NCBI RefSeq assembly: GCF_002008315.2
Contig: NZ_MVDG02000001.1
Location: 3,844,001 to 3,908,000, forward strand
Source: Arthrobacter sp. KBS0703
Lineage (GTDB): Bacteria > Actinomycetota > Actinomycetes > Actinomycetales > Micrococcaceae
Direction: 5' to 3'
DNA: 64,000 bases
The stretch's first letter is position 1. Each line of letters begins with the position of its first letter. A program made the position numbers and the translations under genes. This document shows, in pieces, positions 24,924 to 34,191 of this stretch. A model generated the notes under the pieces. The model had not been told where the DNA came from and ran no database searches. It saw nothing but the letters and a program-made list of their open reading frames with translations.

Positions 24924-26663
24924 TCAGGTTCCTGCCGGGTAGGCGGCCCTGTACGTGGACGCGAAACGTCCGGGCGGCATCGTTTCCGTCACCGGCTGGT
25001 CGGCGTAGATGGGGTCGTTGTTCCTCAGGTCCCCCACGGCGAACTGGACCATCATGTCGTGGTCCTCGTGCACCAGGTTGTGGCAGTGGACCATGTAGCG
25101 GCCGCCCTCGTGCTTGCCGGTATCGAACTGCATGAGGACAGTGACGGACTCGTTCTCCCCGGCGTAGAAGACGTCCTTCGGGCCGCCCTCCCAGGCGTAG
25201 GGCTTGCCGCCGTTGGTGTTCCGGCCGATGATCTTGCCGTCGATCAGGTGGATGTGCACCGGGTGGAACCAGCCGCCGGACTCGTTCACGATGGTCCACT
25301 GTTCCACCTGATTCTTCTGCGGGTTCGCGAAACACCGGGTGAAGTTGGACTTTTCCACCGTGTCCCAGGTTTCGCCGTTGATGGTCCATTCCCCGCCCTT
25401 GCGTTGGACCCGCAGGATCCTCTTGGCCACGGCCATGTCCGGGGTCAGCGACATGGTCTCGAGGCCTCCGGTGGCCCGGCTCGGGTGCGGTCCGATGTCG
25501 AGGGTGGACGGGATGGAACTGATCGAGCGGGAGTTCGACCCTGCCGGGGACGGGGAATCCGCCACGACCTGGAACTTCATGACCTTGCCGGTGTTGGCGT
25601 AGTTCACGTTGTTCTTGTTGCTCAGGTTCCGCAGCTCCACTGACTGGCCCGGCCGGTACTTCCGGAAATCGATCAAAACCTCGTACCGCTCCGCGGTGCC
25701 CTGCCGCCAGGACGAAACAGCCTGGACCTTCGGGGTCATGCCGGCGTCGGTGCCCACCACGTAGAAGGGGTCCCCGTTGGACAGCGCGAACCGGTAGGAG
25801 CGGGTGATGGAGCCGACCAGGAACCGGAACCGGTAGATCCGGGGCTTGACCTTCATGGTGGGCCAGGGCACGCCGTTGACCATCACGATGTCGCCCCACA
25901 GGCCGGAGTGCCCGTTGTCGTTGTAGCCGAGCGAGCCGTCCGCGTTCAGCATCACGTCGGTGACCAGGATCGGCACGTCGAACTCGCCTTGAGGCAGCTG
26001 CGCCTGCTCGTGCGCATCGGACAACGTGTAGATAGCGGCGAGTCCAGAGTAGACGCCCTGCGCGGTGAGCATGTGGTTGTGGTCGTGGTACCAGAGCGTC
26101 CGGGCCGCCTGCCAGTTGGGGTAGTGGTAGTTCTTCACCTTGCCCGGGGCGGTGCGGTCGTTCGCGTAGCCGTCGTACTGCGGCAGCGACGCCGAGCCGT
26201 GAAGGTGGGTGACCGTGTTGGACGGCTCCGTGTAGAGCAGTCCTCTCCCCGGAAGGGCATTGCTGATCCGGACCTCCGTGCGTGTGCCTTGCGGAACGCG
26301 GATGGTGGGGCCGGGGAAGATCCCGTTGTAGCCGGCCAAGGTGGTGGACAGCCCGGGCGCGATCTGGGCCTGCCCCAGCTTCTGGGTCAGCGAATACTTC
26401 GCGAATCGCTGGCCGTCAGGGTCGCGACCTGTCGAGAACGGGACAAGTTCCGGCGGACGGCGGAAGGCGGCGGTATACGGGACCGGAGTGTTCTTCGCGG
26501 CCAGCTTGCTCGGAGTGGTGACCGGCGTGGATGTGGTGGCTTCATTGTCATCGGCACCGCGCCTCGCTGCCACACCGTCAAGGACCGGGCCCTCCTTCAT
26601 CCCGGTAAGGGCTACCGCGCCGCCCAGCATGCTCAGCTTCAGCATGTCCCTTCGTGTTGCCAT
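24924..26663 (-). CDS. Tat-exported multicopper oxidase (CotA/bilirubin oxidase-like), copy 2
   Basis: A 579-residue oxidase very similar to the one at 8726-10417 along its whole length. It starts with a twin-arginine signal (MATRRDMLKLSMLGGAVALTG). Copper segments are THLHG near residue 145, WYHDHNH near 182, HPVHIHL near 475 and HCHNLVHEDHDMM near 535. Compared with copy 1 it has about 16 more residues, mostly in the linker after the signal and near the third domain. GGAGGAGAA precedes the ATG at 26663. Unlike copy 1 it heads an operon with a lipoprotein. Divergent position and insertions suggest an old duplication, not a recent copy. Confidence 0.92.
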   Translation of the reverse strand: MATRRDMLKLSMLGGAVALTGMKEGPVLDGVAARRGADDNEATTSTPVTTPSKLAAKNTPVPYTAAFRRPPELVPFSTGRDPDGQRFAKYSLTQKLGQAQIAPGLSTTLAGYNGIFPGPTIRVPQGTRTEVRISNALPGRGLLYTEPSNTVTHLHGSASLPQYDGYANDRTAPGKVKNYHYPNWQAARTLWYHDHNHMLTAQGVYSGLAAIYTLSDAHEQAQLPQGEFDVPILVTDVMLNADGSLGYNDNGHSGLWGDIVMVNGVPWPTMKVKPRIYRFRFLVGSITRSYRFALSNGDPFYVVGTDAGMTPKVQAVSSWRQGTAERYEVLIDFRKYRPGQSVELRNLSNKNNVNYANTGKVMKFQVVADSPSPAGSNSRSISSIPSTLDIGPHPSRATGGLETMSLTPDMAVAKRILRVQRKGGEWTINGETWDTVEKSNFTRCFANPQKNQVEQWTIVNESGGWFHPVHIHLIDGKIIGRNTNGGKPYAWEGGPKDVFYAGENESVTVLMQFDTGKHEGGRYMVHCHNLVHEDHDMMVQFAVGDLRNNDPIYADQPVTETMPPGRFASTYRAAYPAGT

Positions 26664-26830
26664 GACTTCTCCTCCAAGTTCCTGGTAGTTCGTATGGGCT
26701 GCGGGCACGTTTGCTTCAATGTGGTGGCCGTGGCTATCGCCAGCCTTGCTCTGCCGCGGAGAAGACTGACTACGAAATTGATGCACAACTACCGATCCGG
26801 GAGTGGAACAAGGCCATCGTGCGCCGATCG

Positions 26831-26847
26831 ACTTCTGAAAACCTTGG
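26831..26847 (-). promoter_or_regulatory. Upstream element shared with the first multicopper oxidase
   Basis: On the minus strand this reads CCAAGGTTTTCAGAAGT, identical in 17 bases to 8582-8598, and lies 167 bp before the oxidase start. The rest of the 298-bp divergent gap (26664-26961) holds no gene; a small hairpin CCACC-TGAAT-GGGTGG sits at about 26869-26885. Confidence 0.55.
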
Positions 26848-26961
26848 GGAACAGGCCGATCCACGGGGGCACCCACCTGAATGGGTGGTTTACTACAGGG
26901 GGTATCCGTTACCGCTGGCCAGACTGCGCGGCACTGCGGCGCGATTTATTTGGGGGATAAA

Positions 26962-28473
26962 TTGAGGCTTTTTTCGTGGCACCGTCCGTCCGGATTGCGG
27001 CCCCTGGTGGTTTCAGCCCTGGTCATGCTTTTGACCCTGGGGACTGTTCCTCCGGTCGGCGCCGCCGCCCAGGTCTACAACGCCTGCGCGCGGCTCTCCG
27101 CAGGGCAAGTGCAGTTCAACACCTACGGAGCCACGCGGGTCACCTTCGCCACGGCCACGGACCGGAACCAGACGCGGGTGGTCATCACGGGCTGCGTGAA
27201 ATCAGGGGCCGGCTACAGTACCGAATGGCAGACCACCGGATTCGCGGGTAGCCGGGGGTTCTCGGCACCGGGACAAGCCTGGGAGGACACCTACCGCTCC
27301 CCTACCGGATCGTTCACCGTCACCGAGGCCCTGGGCCGGCGGAATCCCGGCACGGCGCTCAGGTACCGCGCCATCAACGCGTCCTCCCGGTGGGGAGGCG
27401 AGCGAGGAGCCACCTACAACCAGTACTTTGAGGGCCGCGGCGGTCCTGCGGACGAGAACCTCTGGACGTACATGAACCAGGGCTACTACGAGCAGGCCGC
27501 CGTCATTAATTACAACCGCCTTCCGGATGCCTCCACGGTCCAGGGCGCCTCGTACGCCATCTTCCTCCACGCCGGAAACGTCCCGTCGGCAGGGTGCATC
27601 TCTACCACGCTCACCACCGCGACCAGGTTCCTGCGCACCGGCAGGCCGGGGGACCGCATCGTGATGGGCGCCGTGGGCGACGTGTTCCGATCAGCTTCAC
27701 GGACGGGCCCCGCGGACACCGCAGGAAAATCCCTTGCCGCGATCCACAGCAGTTCTGATGCCCTGGGCGTGGCCACAGACGGCACCCTGTGGAACTACCC
27801 GGCCCTCGGCAACGGCGGGCTTGGCCAGCGCGCCGCGATCGGCAACGGATGGGGAACCGCCAGCTCGGTGTCCAAAGTGGACTGGAACCGCGACGGCACG
27901 CTGGACCTGCTCGCTCAATGGCCCAACGGCACGCTGACCGTCTACCCCGGCCGGTCCACAGGAGGATTCGGTGCCGCCTTCACCGCCGGAACCGGCGGCT
28001 GGCAGCAGATGGCCATCACGGCCGGCACGTGGGACACCTCGCGGCGGTACCCGGGCGTCCTGGCCCGCGACGCCGCGGGGAAGCTCTGGCTCTACGACAA
28101 CCCTGCCGGCCGGGGGCTGGCGGGCCGCCGGCTCGTGGGCAGCGGGTGGGGCACCCAGGCAAACTTCACCATCGCGGACTGGGACAACAACGGCATTCCG
28201 GACCTGCTGGCACCGGGCCGGGACGGAGTCCTTCGCCTGTACCGCCAGGACGGCAGGGGCAACTTCCGCAGCGAAGCCCGCCCGCAGATCGGCACCGGCT
28301 GGAGTGCCCGCACCATCTCGGCAAGCTCGAGCTTCCAGGGGGCAGGCACCCGGGGGCTGACTGTCCTGTTCCATGACGGCGCCGTGCGATACTACCCGCT
28401 GGGCCAGGGCGGGTGGGGCACCCCCTCCACCATCGGCAAGGGCTGGGGCGGATTCCGCACGTTCGCCCGCTGA
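26962..28473 (+). CDS. Secreted L,D-transpeptidase-like protein with FG-GAP/VCBS-type repeats
   Basis: A 503-residue exported protein. A TTG start at 26962 with GGGGGATAAA just before it gives a clean signal peptide (LRPLVVSALVMLLTLGTVPP, cleavage after GAAA). Residues 40-250 resemble a YkuD-type catalytic domain, with IFLHAGNVPSAGCIST holding the expected histidine, serine-glycine-cysteine core. Residues 260-500 contain about six WNRDGTLDLLA or DNNGIPDLLAPG-type repeats, the calcium-binding FG-GAP/VCBS blades seen in surface proteins. It may crosslink or anchor in the wall. The longer frame from 26881 is not supported. Confidence 0.82.
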   Translation: MRLFSWHRPSGLRPLVVSALVMLLTLGTVPPVGAAAQVYNACARLSAGQVQFNTYGATRVTFATATDRNQTRVVITGCVKSGAGYSTEWQTTGFAGSRGFSAPGQAWEDTYRSPTGSFTVTEALGRRNPGTALRYRAINASSRWGGERGATYNQYFEGRGGPADENLWTYMNQGYYEQAAVINYNRLPDASTVQGASYAIFLHAGNVPSAGCISTTLTTATRFLRTGRPGDRIVMGAVGDVFRSASRTGPADTAGKSLAAIHSSSDALGVATDGTLWNYPALGNGGLGQRAAIGNGWGTASSVSKVDWNRDGTLDLLAQWPNGTLTVYPGRSTGGFGAAFTAGTGGWQQMAITAGTWDTSRRYPGVLARDAAGKLWLYDNPAGRGLAGRRLVGSGWGTQANFTIADWDNNGIPDLLAPGRDGVLRLYRQDGRGNFRSEARPQIGTGWSARTISASSSFQGAGTRGLTVLFHDGAVRYYPLGQGGWGTPSTIGKGWGGFRTFAR

Positions 28474-28480
28474 CGGGGAG

Positions 28481-30272
28481 CTACTCGATCCGCCCCACTA
28501 CGGAGCCGGCGCTGACCACTCCGCCCGGCGCGGTCACGAGTTCCGAGAGCGTTCCCGAGCGGTGCGCTGCCACCTGCGTTTCCATCTTCATGGCCTCCAG
28601 CACCAGCAGCGGATCCCCGGCAGTCACTTGTGCGCCCTCTTCGACGAGCCATTTCACCACGGTGCCGGCCATCTGCGAACGCAGCTCCGCCGGGTGCACG
28701 CCGCTGCCGTCCATCTAGATGTGTATAAGAGACAGCTGCCGGTGGTGCCGCCGGCGGCGGAAGCTCCGCCGTCGTACCCGGCCGGGAGTCCCTGACGGGA
28801 GCGGGCCCAGCCGTCCAGCAACGCGGCCGGCAGCCCGACGGCCAGCCGCTTGCCGTCCACGTCGACCGTGATGGTGCGGCGTTCGCCGCCGGGGGCAGCC
28901 GTGCTGAACTGATCATCGGCCGGAATCTGTCCTGCGAAGTCCGTCTCGATCCACCGGGTGTGGACGCCGAGGCGGTCCGCGGCCGTGAAGTCCGGGGCCT
29001 GGACGACGGCGCGGTGGAACGGCAGGACGGTGGGAACGCCGGTGATACGCATCTCGGCTAGCGCACGGCGGGACCGGCGCAGGGCCTGCTGGCGGTCCGC
29101 GCCGGTAACGATCAGCTTGGCGAGCAGGGAGTCGAACTGCGGCGGTACCAGCGAGCCGGAGCCGAATCCCGCGTCGAGCCGGACGCCGGGGCCCGTGGGA
29201 CCGGTGAACTCGGCCACCGTGCCGGGGGACGGCAGGAAGCCGCGCCCCACGTCCTCGGCGTTGATCCGGAACTCGAAGGAGTGGCCCCGCGGGGCCGGGT
29301 CCTCGGTGAACCGCAGCTGCTCCCCCGCGGCGATCCGGAACTGCTCCTGCACCAGGTCGATTCCGGTCGTCTCCTCCGTGACGGGGTGCTCCACCTGCAG
29401 GCGCGTGTTCACCTCCAGGAACGCCACGGTGCCGTCCGCCGCCACGAGGAATTCGACCGTTCCGGCACCGGAATAGCCGGCCTCGCGGCACACCGCCTTG
29501 GCGGCGTCGTAGATTTCCCGGGTCTGCTGTTCGCTCAGGAACGGCGCCGGGGCCTCCTCCACGAGCTTCTGGTGGCGGCGCTGAAGGGAGCAGTCGCGCG
29601 TTCCTACCACTACTACGTTGCCGTGCACATCCGCCAGGACCTGGGCCTCGACGTGCCGGGGCCGGTCAAGGTAGCGCTCCACGAAGCATTCGCCCCGGCC
29701 GAACGCGGCCACGGCTTCCCGGACGGCCGAGTCGAACGACTCCTCGATCTGGTCCATCTCGCGGACCACCTTCAGCCCGCGCCCGCCTCCGCCGAAGGCC
29801 GCCTTGATGGCTATGGGCAGGCCGTGCTCTTCGGCGAAGGCCCGGGCCTCAGCGGCCGTGGCCACGGGGCCGTCGCAGCCGGCCACGAGCTGTCACATAT
29901 ACGCACGGCGATCTCCCGTGCGGTGATCTTGTTGCCCAGCATCCGGATCGCCTCGGGCGTCGGGCCGATCCATATCAGTCCGGCGTCCAGGACGGCCTGC
30001 GCGAAGTCCGCGTTCTCGGACAGGAAGCCGTACCCGGGGTGGACCGCGTCCGCGCCGGAATCGGCCGCGACGCGGAGCAGCTTCGCGATGTCCAGATAGG
30101 TTTCCGACGGAGCGTTGCCGGCGAGGCTGTACGCCTCGTCTGCGGCAGAAACGTGCAGTGCGTCGGCGTCGACGTCGGCGTACACGGCCACCGAGCCGAG
30201 TTCCGCGTCATCACAGGCACGGGCAATGCGGACGGCGATTTCACCGCGGTTGGCGATCAGGACCTTGCGCAT
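28481..30272 (-). CDS. Biotin carboxylase with biotin carrier domain, interrupted twice
   Basis: The start ([22 protein letters not shown]) and the ATP-grasp core ([44 protein letters not shown]) form an AccC/AccA-type biotin carboxylase. The last 77 residues are a biotinyl domain with EAMKMET. The frame is broken twice: near 29890-29902 by a degraded mosaic end where family members have an AGAP-like segment, and at 28711-28734 by an adapter before the carrier domain. Both breaks look artificial. Its ATG shares a base with the pxpBC stop. AccBC-like genes are often found beside oxoprolinase genes; the carboxylated substrate is unknown. Confidence 0.85.
28711..28734. other. Library adapter inside the biotin carboxylase/carrier gene
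   Basis: CATCT followed by AGATGTGTATAAGAGACAG, that is 24 bases of the mate-pair junction adapter. It creates a false ATG and splits the biotinyl domain from the carboxylase. Confidence 0.95.
29890..29902. other. Probable degraded mosaic end causing a frameshift
   Basis: CTGTCACATATAC matches 11 of the 13 terminal bases of CTGTCTCTTATAC. It lies exactly where the biotin carboxylase frame breaks, between REIAVR and LVAGCDGPV, where relatives have four extra residues. Likely an adapter remnant with base errors. Confidence 0.6.
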
Positions 30273-31942
30273 CAGTTACTCACTTCTTGTGTTGTGGTTT
30301 GCGTTGGGGCATGCGGGGCGATCCGGAAGCGGATGCTTCCGCCGACCGGCACCTGGGCTGCCCGGTCCAGGTGCTCGTCGGTCACGACGCCGATCACCGG
30401 GTAGCCGCCGGTGATCGGGTGGTCGGCCAGGAACAGGACGGGAAGCCCCTCCGGTGGAATCTGGATGGCGCCGGCCACCGTCCCTTCGCTGGGAAGCTCG
30501 CCGTCCCGGCTGCGCCGCAGGGGCTCGCCGTTCAGGCGCATGCCCACGCGGTTGGACTGCGGGGTGACCTGCCAGGACTGGCTGCAGAGCGAGGCAAGGG
30601 CCGCATCGTCGAACCAGTCATCCCGCGGGCCGGGGACAATATCCAGTTCGGTGACGCCCGCCCCCGGAAACTCCGGCTGGAGCTCGGGGCTTCCCACCAC
30701 TCCGGAATCGGTGACGTGGCCGGCCGGGAGCAGCTGGCCGGCGGCCAGCGGCGCGGGGCCGATGCCGGACATGGTGTCGGTGGACCTGCTGCCGAGCACC
30801 GGGGCAACGTCGGCCCCGCCGCGGATGGCCAGGTAGCTGCGGAATCCGCCCTCCGCCTCACCCAGGCTCAGGACTTCGCCGTCGAGCAGGGCAAACGCCG
30901 TGGCGGCGGGCACCGTACGCTGCCGGCCGGGTTCTCCGGCGTCCGACGGCGAGTCAATGGTCAGCGGGGCGGGCGCGCCGGTGACGGCGAGGACCTGGTC
31001 CCCCACGGCTTCGACGCGGAGCCCGCCGGCGACAGTTTCGACGGCGGCCGCGGAAGACCCGTTGCCCACAAGGCGGTTGGCGCGGCGCAGGGAGGCACGG
31101 TCGAGTGCGCCGGCGGCGGAGACGCCCAGGGCGGCGTGACCGTTCCGGCCCAGGTCCTGGATGAGGCTCTGGAGCCCCGGGGAGAGGATGCGGAGACCGG
31201 CCACGAGCGGCACCGCCTGCTGTGCTGCTTCCTGTTCTGTTCCTTCGGATACGGTTTCCGGCGCTGCTTCCGGCAACGCGGGCGGCGTTACGGCGACCAC
31301 CTCACGGACCGGGCGGAACTGCACGCGGTCGCCGGGCCTGGCCAGCGCTGGCTGGGGGCGGCTGAGGTCCCACATGCTCGCGCCGGTGCGGCCGATCAGC
31401 TGCCAGCCGCCGGGCGAACTGCGCGGATACACGGCCGAGTAGTTGCCGGCGAGAGCCACCGAACCGGCGGGAACGGCGGTGCGCGGGGAGTTCCTGCGGG
31501 GGACTTCCAGAACCTGGTTTTCGCCCACCATGTAGCCGAACCCGGGGGCGAACCCTGCGAAGGCCACGGTCCAGACCTGACCGGAGTGGGCCGCGATCAC
31601 GCCGTCCGTGCCCAGGCCGGTCAGCGCCGCCACTTCGGCGAGGTCGTCGCCGTCGTACACGGTGTCAATGACCACTAGGCTGCCGTTCGAATGCGCCGGC
31701 GCCGTGAGGTCCATGTCCAGCAGGAGGGCCGCCATGCGGCGCGCGGCCGACGGCGACTCCGCCTTGATCATCACGGTTTCCGCCGCCGCCAGGACGTCGA
31801 GCTGCCCGGGCAGCGGGGACTCCAGCAGAAGGGCCTGCAGCGCGAGCACGTCCTGCAGCCCGTCCAGCTCGGCGAGCACGGCACGAGTGCCCACGGGCCG
31901 CACGGTTTTCACCCGATGCGCGGTCTCACTTGTTACGGTCAT
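30272..31942 (-). CDS. pxpBC: 5-oxoprolinase subunits PxpB-PxpC fused (KipI-KipA type)
   Basis: A 556-residue fusion. Residues 1-215 are a KipI/PxpB domain ([32 protein letters not shown], and [15 protein letters not shown]). Residues 240-545 are a KipA/PxpC domain ([27 protein letters not shown] and the end [19 protein letters not shown]). Together with PxpA they open 5-oxoproline to glutamate using ATP. The two parts are separate genes in Bacillus subtilis and Escherichia coli; fusion is common in actinobacteria. GGAG precedes the ATG. It is followed, overlapping by one base, by a biotin carboxylase gene. Similar fusions occur in urea amidolyase, but no amidase is present here. Confidence 0.88.
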   Translation of the reverse strand: MTVTSETAHRVKTVRPVGTRAVLAELDGLQDVLALQALLLESPLPGQLDVLAAAETVMIKAESPSAARRMAALLLDMDLTAPAHSNGSLVVIDTVYDGDDLAEVAALTGLGTDGVIAAHSGQVWTVAFAGFAPGFGYMVGENQVLEVPRRNSPRTAVPAGSVALAGNYSAVYPRSSPGGWQLIGRTGASMWDLSRPQPALARPGDRVQFRPVREVVAVTPPALPEAAPETVSEGTEQEAAQQAVPLVAGLRILSPGLQSLIQDLGRNGHAALGVSAAGALDRASLRRANRLVGNGSSAAAVETVAGGLRVEAVGDQVLAVTGAPAPLTIDSPSDAGEPGRQRTVPAATAFALLDGEVLSLGEAEGGFRSYLAIRGGADVAPVLGSRSTDTMSGIGPAPLAAGQLLPAGHVTDSGVVGSPELQPEFPGAGVTELDIVPGPRDDWFDDAALASLCSQSWQVTPQSNRVGMRLNGEPLRRSRDGELPSEGTVAGAIQIPPEGLPVLFLADHPITGGYPVIGVVTDEHLDRAAQVPVGGSIRFRIAPHAPTQTTTQEVSN

Positions 31943-32082
31943 TTGATACTCCGGATTGGGGGTTGGAGTGGTGGAGGGGTTGCGGTGTCCTGCGGGGACG
32001 GACTCGGGCGGCGTGACTGCGGCAGGCCGGCTGCGGCCGGCAGCGGCGGGCGGCTGCGGGCGCGGGACCCGGGCTGGGACGT

Positions 32083-32838
32083 TCAGGCAAACGCGGCAAG
32101 GGTGACGCCGGCCCCGCTGAGGGCCGACTTCACCGCGGTAGCCATGGCAACGGCCCCGGGAGATGTGTATAAGAGACAGCTCTCGGCCCGGATTTTGAGG
32201 ATGGAGCCGTCCACGGCACGGACGGCAGATTCGGTGGCCATCCGGAGGACATGCTCGGCAACCTGTGCCGGATCCTCCAGGACGGACCCCGGCAGTGAGC
32301 GGGAGACGAGCGTGCCCTCCGGGGTGTAGGCCCGGTCCGCGAAGGCCTCCGGTACGGCCCGCAGGCCGGCGGCCTCGGCCAGGCGCAGCACTTCGGAGCC
32401 CGGGAGGCCCATGATGGGCAGTCCGGGATCCACGGACTTGACGGCGTCGACGACGGCCCGTGCCTGCGCAGTGTGGTGGACGATGGCGTTGTAGAGGCCG
32501 CCGTGCGGCTTGACGTATTTGACGCGCGCGCCCTCCGCTGCGGCAAGTGCCTGCAGCGCGCCGATCTGGTAGACCACGTCATCCGCCAGCTCGTTGGGGT
32601 CGATGTCCAGGAAGCGGCGGCCAAAGCCCGCGAGATCGCGGTAGCCCACGTGCGCTCCGATGACGACGCCGGCCGCCGCGGCTTTCCGGCAGGTGCTGCG
32701 GATGACGCTGGGGTCACCTGCGTGGAAGCCGCACGCGACGTTGGCGCTGGTGACCGAGCGGAACATTGCCTGGTCATCGCCCAGGGTCCATCGCCCGAAG
32801 GATTCCCCGACGTCACTGTTCAGGTCCATGGTTGGCAT
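32083..32838 (-). CDS. pxpA: 5-oxoprolinase subunit PxpA (LamB/YcsF family), interrupted in frame by adapter
   Basis: About 251 codons. The opening [49 protein letters not shown] and [10 protein letters not shown] are the family signatures with the metal and substrate residues. Near the C-terminus, after ILKIRAES, relatives have a conserved CVHGD-like segment before PGAVAMA; here that stretch is replaced by CLLYTS, which is the translation of the mosaic end at 32161-32179. The apparent open frame is therefore misleading: the native motif is missing only because of the adapter. It is 140 bp upstream of pxpBC and begins the operon. Confidence 0.9.
   Translation of the reverse strand: MPTMDLNSDVGESFGRWTLGDDQAMFRSVTSANVACGFHAGDPSVIRSTCRKAAAAGVVIGAHVGYRDLAGFGRRFLDIDPNELADDVVYQIGALQALAAAEGARVKYVKPHGGLYNAIVHHTAQARAVVDAVKSVDPGLPIMGLPGSEVLRLAEAAGLRAVPEAFADRAYTPEGTLVSRSLPGSVLEDPAQVAEHVLRMATESAVRAVDGSILKIRAESCLLYTSPGAVAMATAVKSALSGAGVTLAAFA
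32161..32179 (+). other. Library adapter: Tn5 mosaic end inside pxpA
   Basis: A full 19-bp AGATGTGTATAAGAGACAG that happens to keep the minus-strand frame open and adds the false peptide CLLYTS in place of a conserved active-site loop. Confidence 0.95.
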
Positions 32839-32952
32839 TGTGACCCCTGTCTCATTGATGTGCCTGCTTCAAGGATGCAACACTTTTCCGAATTGTTCAA
32901 CAATCCAGCAATTCAACGATCCGTGTGCGGGGCCCAACCAGCCCCGGCGTAC

Positions 32953-33690
32953 CTAGCGCTTACCCTTTTTCCGGGAGCCCTTGCCGCGGCCCTTGTCCGG
33001 GTTGGGCGCATAGCGCTGGGCCACTTTGGGCTTCTTGGCCCCGGTGCCGCGGCGGTCCGGCTTGGGCTCTTTCTTCGGCTTCTCCTGCTGGGCCGAGGGC
33101 TGCCGCGAACTCTGCGCGGTCCTGCCGCGGACAATGCCGATGAACTCCTCGATCACTTCGTCCGTGGCATCGCTGGGCCACGCCAGGGCGATCTCCGTGC
33201 CGGGCGCTCCGGTGAGGCGCCGCGCCACGGTGTCCTTGACGTTGAAATGCCGGGCCACGGACATGGGCAGGATCAGCAGCCCCGCCCCGGACGCCACCAC
33301 CTGCAGCGCGGCTTCGGGGCCGCCGAGCTCGCCGGCGTCGAGGAAGGTCTCTGCCGACAGGTCCTCAAGCGCCACGTCCTCGAACACGGAGATCTCGTGC
33401 CCCTTGGGCGCCACCACCACAGGCTGTTCCTCATATAGGGGAATGACGTTCAGGCCCTCGCGGTCCACGGGCAGCCGGACGAAACTGAGATCCGCCAAAC
33501 CGTCGCGCAGCACCGAAAGCTGCGCGCCGCCGTCGGACATGAACGAGCGCAACGGAACATGCGGCATCCGCTCTTCCCAGCGCCTGATCCACTTGCCCGG
33601 GGTCACCCCGGCTACGTACGCAAAGCGGAGCTCCCGCGGCTGGGGTTCCGGAGGGGCAGGGGCAAGCGTGGGTTCATCTTCAGCGGGCAC
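32953..33690 (-). CDS. LysR substrate-binding-domain protein lacking a DNA-binding domain
   Basis: A 245-residue protein. Residues 20-180 match the effector domain of LysR regulators (LRFAYVAGVTPGKWIRRWEER, LSVLRDGLADLSFVRLPVD, GLLILPMSVARHF), but there is no helix-turn-helix. The C-terminal 55 residues are a lysine/arginine/proline-rich tail (KPKKEPKPDRRGTGAKKPK) that might bind nucleic acid. The start is probably the GTG at 33690 after GAAGGT. It diverges from the DUF5997 gene, and this pairing seems common in related genomes as far as I recall. Role unknown. Confidence 0.82.
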   Translation of the reverse strand: MPAEDEPTLAPAPPEPQPRELRFAYVAGVTPGKWIRRWEERMPHVPLRSFMSDGGAQLSVLRDGLADLSFVRLPVDREGLNVIPLYEEQPVVVAPKGHEISVFEDVALEDLSAETFLDAGELGGPEAALQVVASGAGLLILPMSVARHFNVKDTVARRLTGAPGTEIALAWPSDATDEVIEEFIGIVRGRTAQSSRQPSAQQEKPKKEPKPDRRGTGAKKPKVAQRYAPNPDKGRGKGSRKKGKR

Positions 33691-33792
33691 ACCTTCACAG
33701 TACCGCCAGCACCGCCCGCTGCTCCCTGCTGCCTGCTGCCCGAACGGCCGGTGTTGGTGCGCCGTACGCGGCTGGCCAGATACCCTTGAAGC

Positions 33793-34191
33793 ATGACCTC
33801 TGCTAACTCCCAGTCCATGAAGCCGGCCACCGTTGCCAAGAAGCTTGGCATCTACCTGCCCGCAACACCCCGGGAGTTCCAGGAATCAACCATCACCCGC
33901 GCCGACTTCGCCGAGCTCCAGGCCAACCCGCCGGAGTGGCTGGCCGAGCTGCGCCGCAACGGCCCGCACCCCCGCCCGGTGGTGGCGCAGAAGCTTAACG
34001 TCTCCATCAGCGGCCTGGCCCGCGGCGGCGTCGAAGAGGCACTGACGACGGCGGAAATCACCGCCCTGCTGCAGGCTCCCCCCGCCTGGCTTGTCGCCGA
34101 GCGCTCCACGCATGCAGCCGTGCGCGCCGAGGCGCAGCGCGTCAAGGACGAGGCTGCCAAGAAGGACGCCAAGAAAGCCCGCCAGGCCTAG
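33793..34191 (+). CDS. DUF5997 family protein
   Basis: A 132-residue soluble protein matching the DUF5997 pattern as I recall it: an N-terminal KPATVAKKLGIYLPATPREFQE, the middle LQANPPEWLAELRRNGPHPRPVVAQKLNVSISGLARGG and a lysine/alanine-rich end. The middle part resembles a helix-turn-helix, so DNA binding is possible. The ATG lies only a few bases after a TACCCTT region, so the transcript may be leaderless. It diverges from the regulator-like gene on the left. Function is not established. Confidence 0.8.
   Translation: MTSANSQSMKPATVAKKLGIYLPATPREFQESTITRADFAELQANPPEWLAELRRNGPHPRPVVAQKLNVSISGLARGGVEEALTTAEITALLQAPPAWLVAERSTHAAVRAEAQRVKDEAAKKDAKKARQA

Noticed and set aside
30158..31678. 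506-codon plus-strand frame opposite pxpBC
   Set aside because: Shadow frame with no domain; pxpBC on the other strand carries both expected domains.
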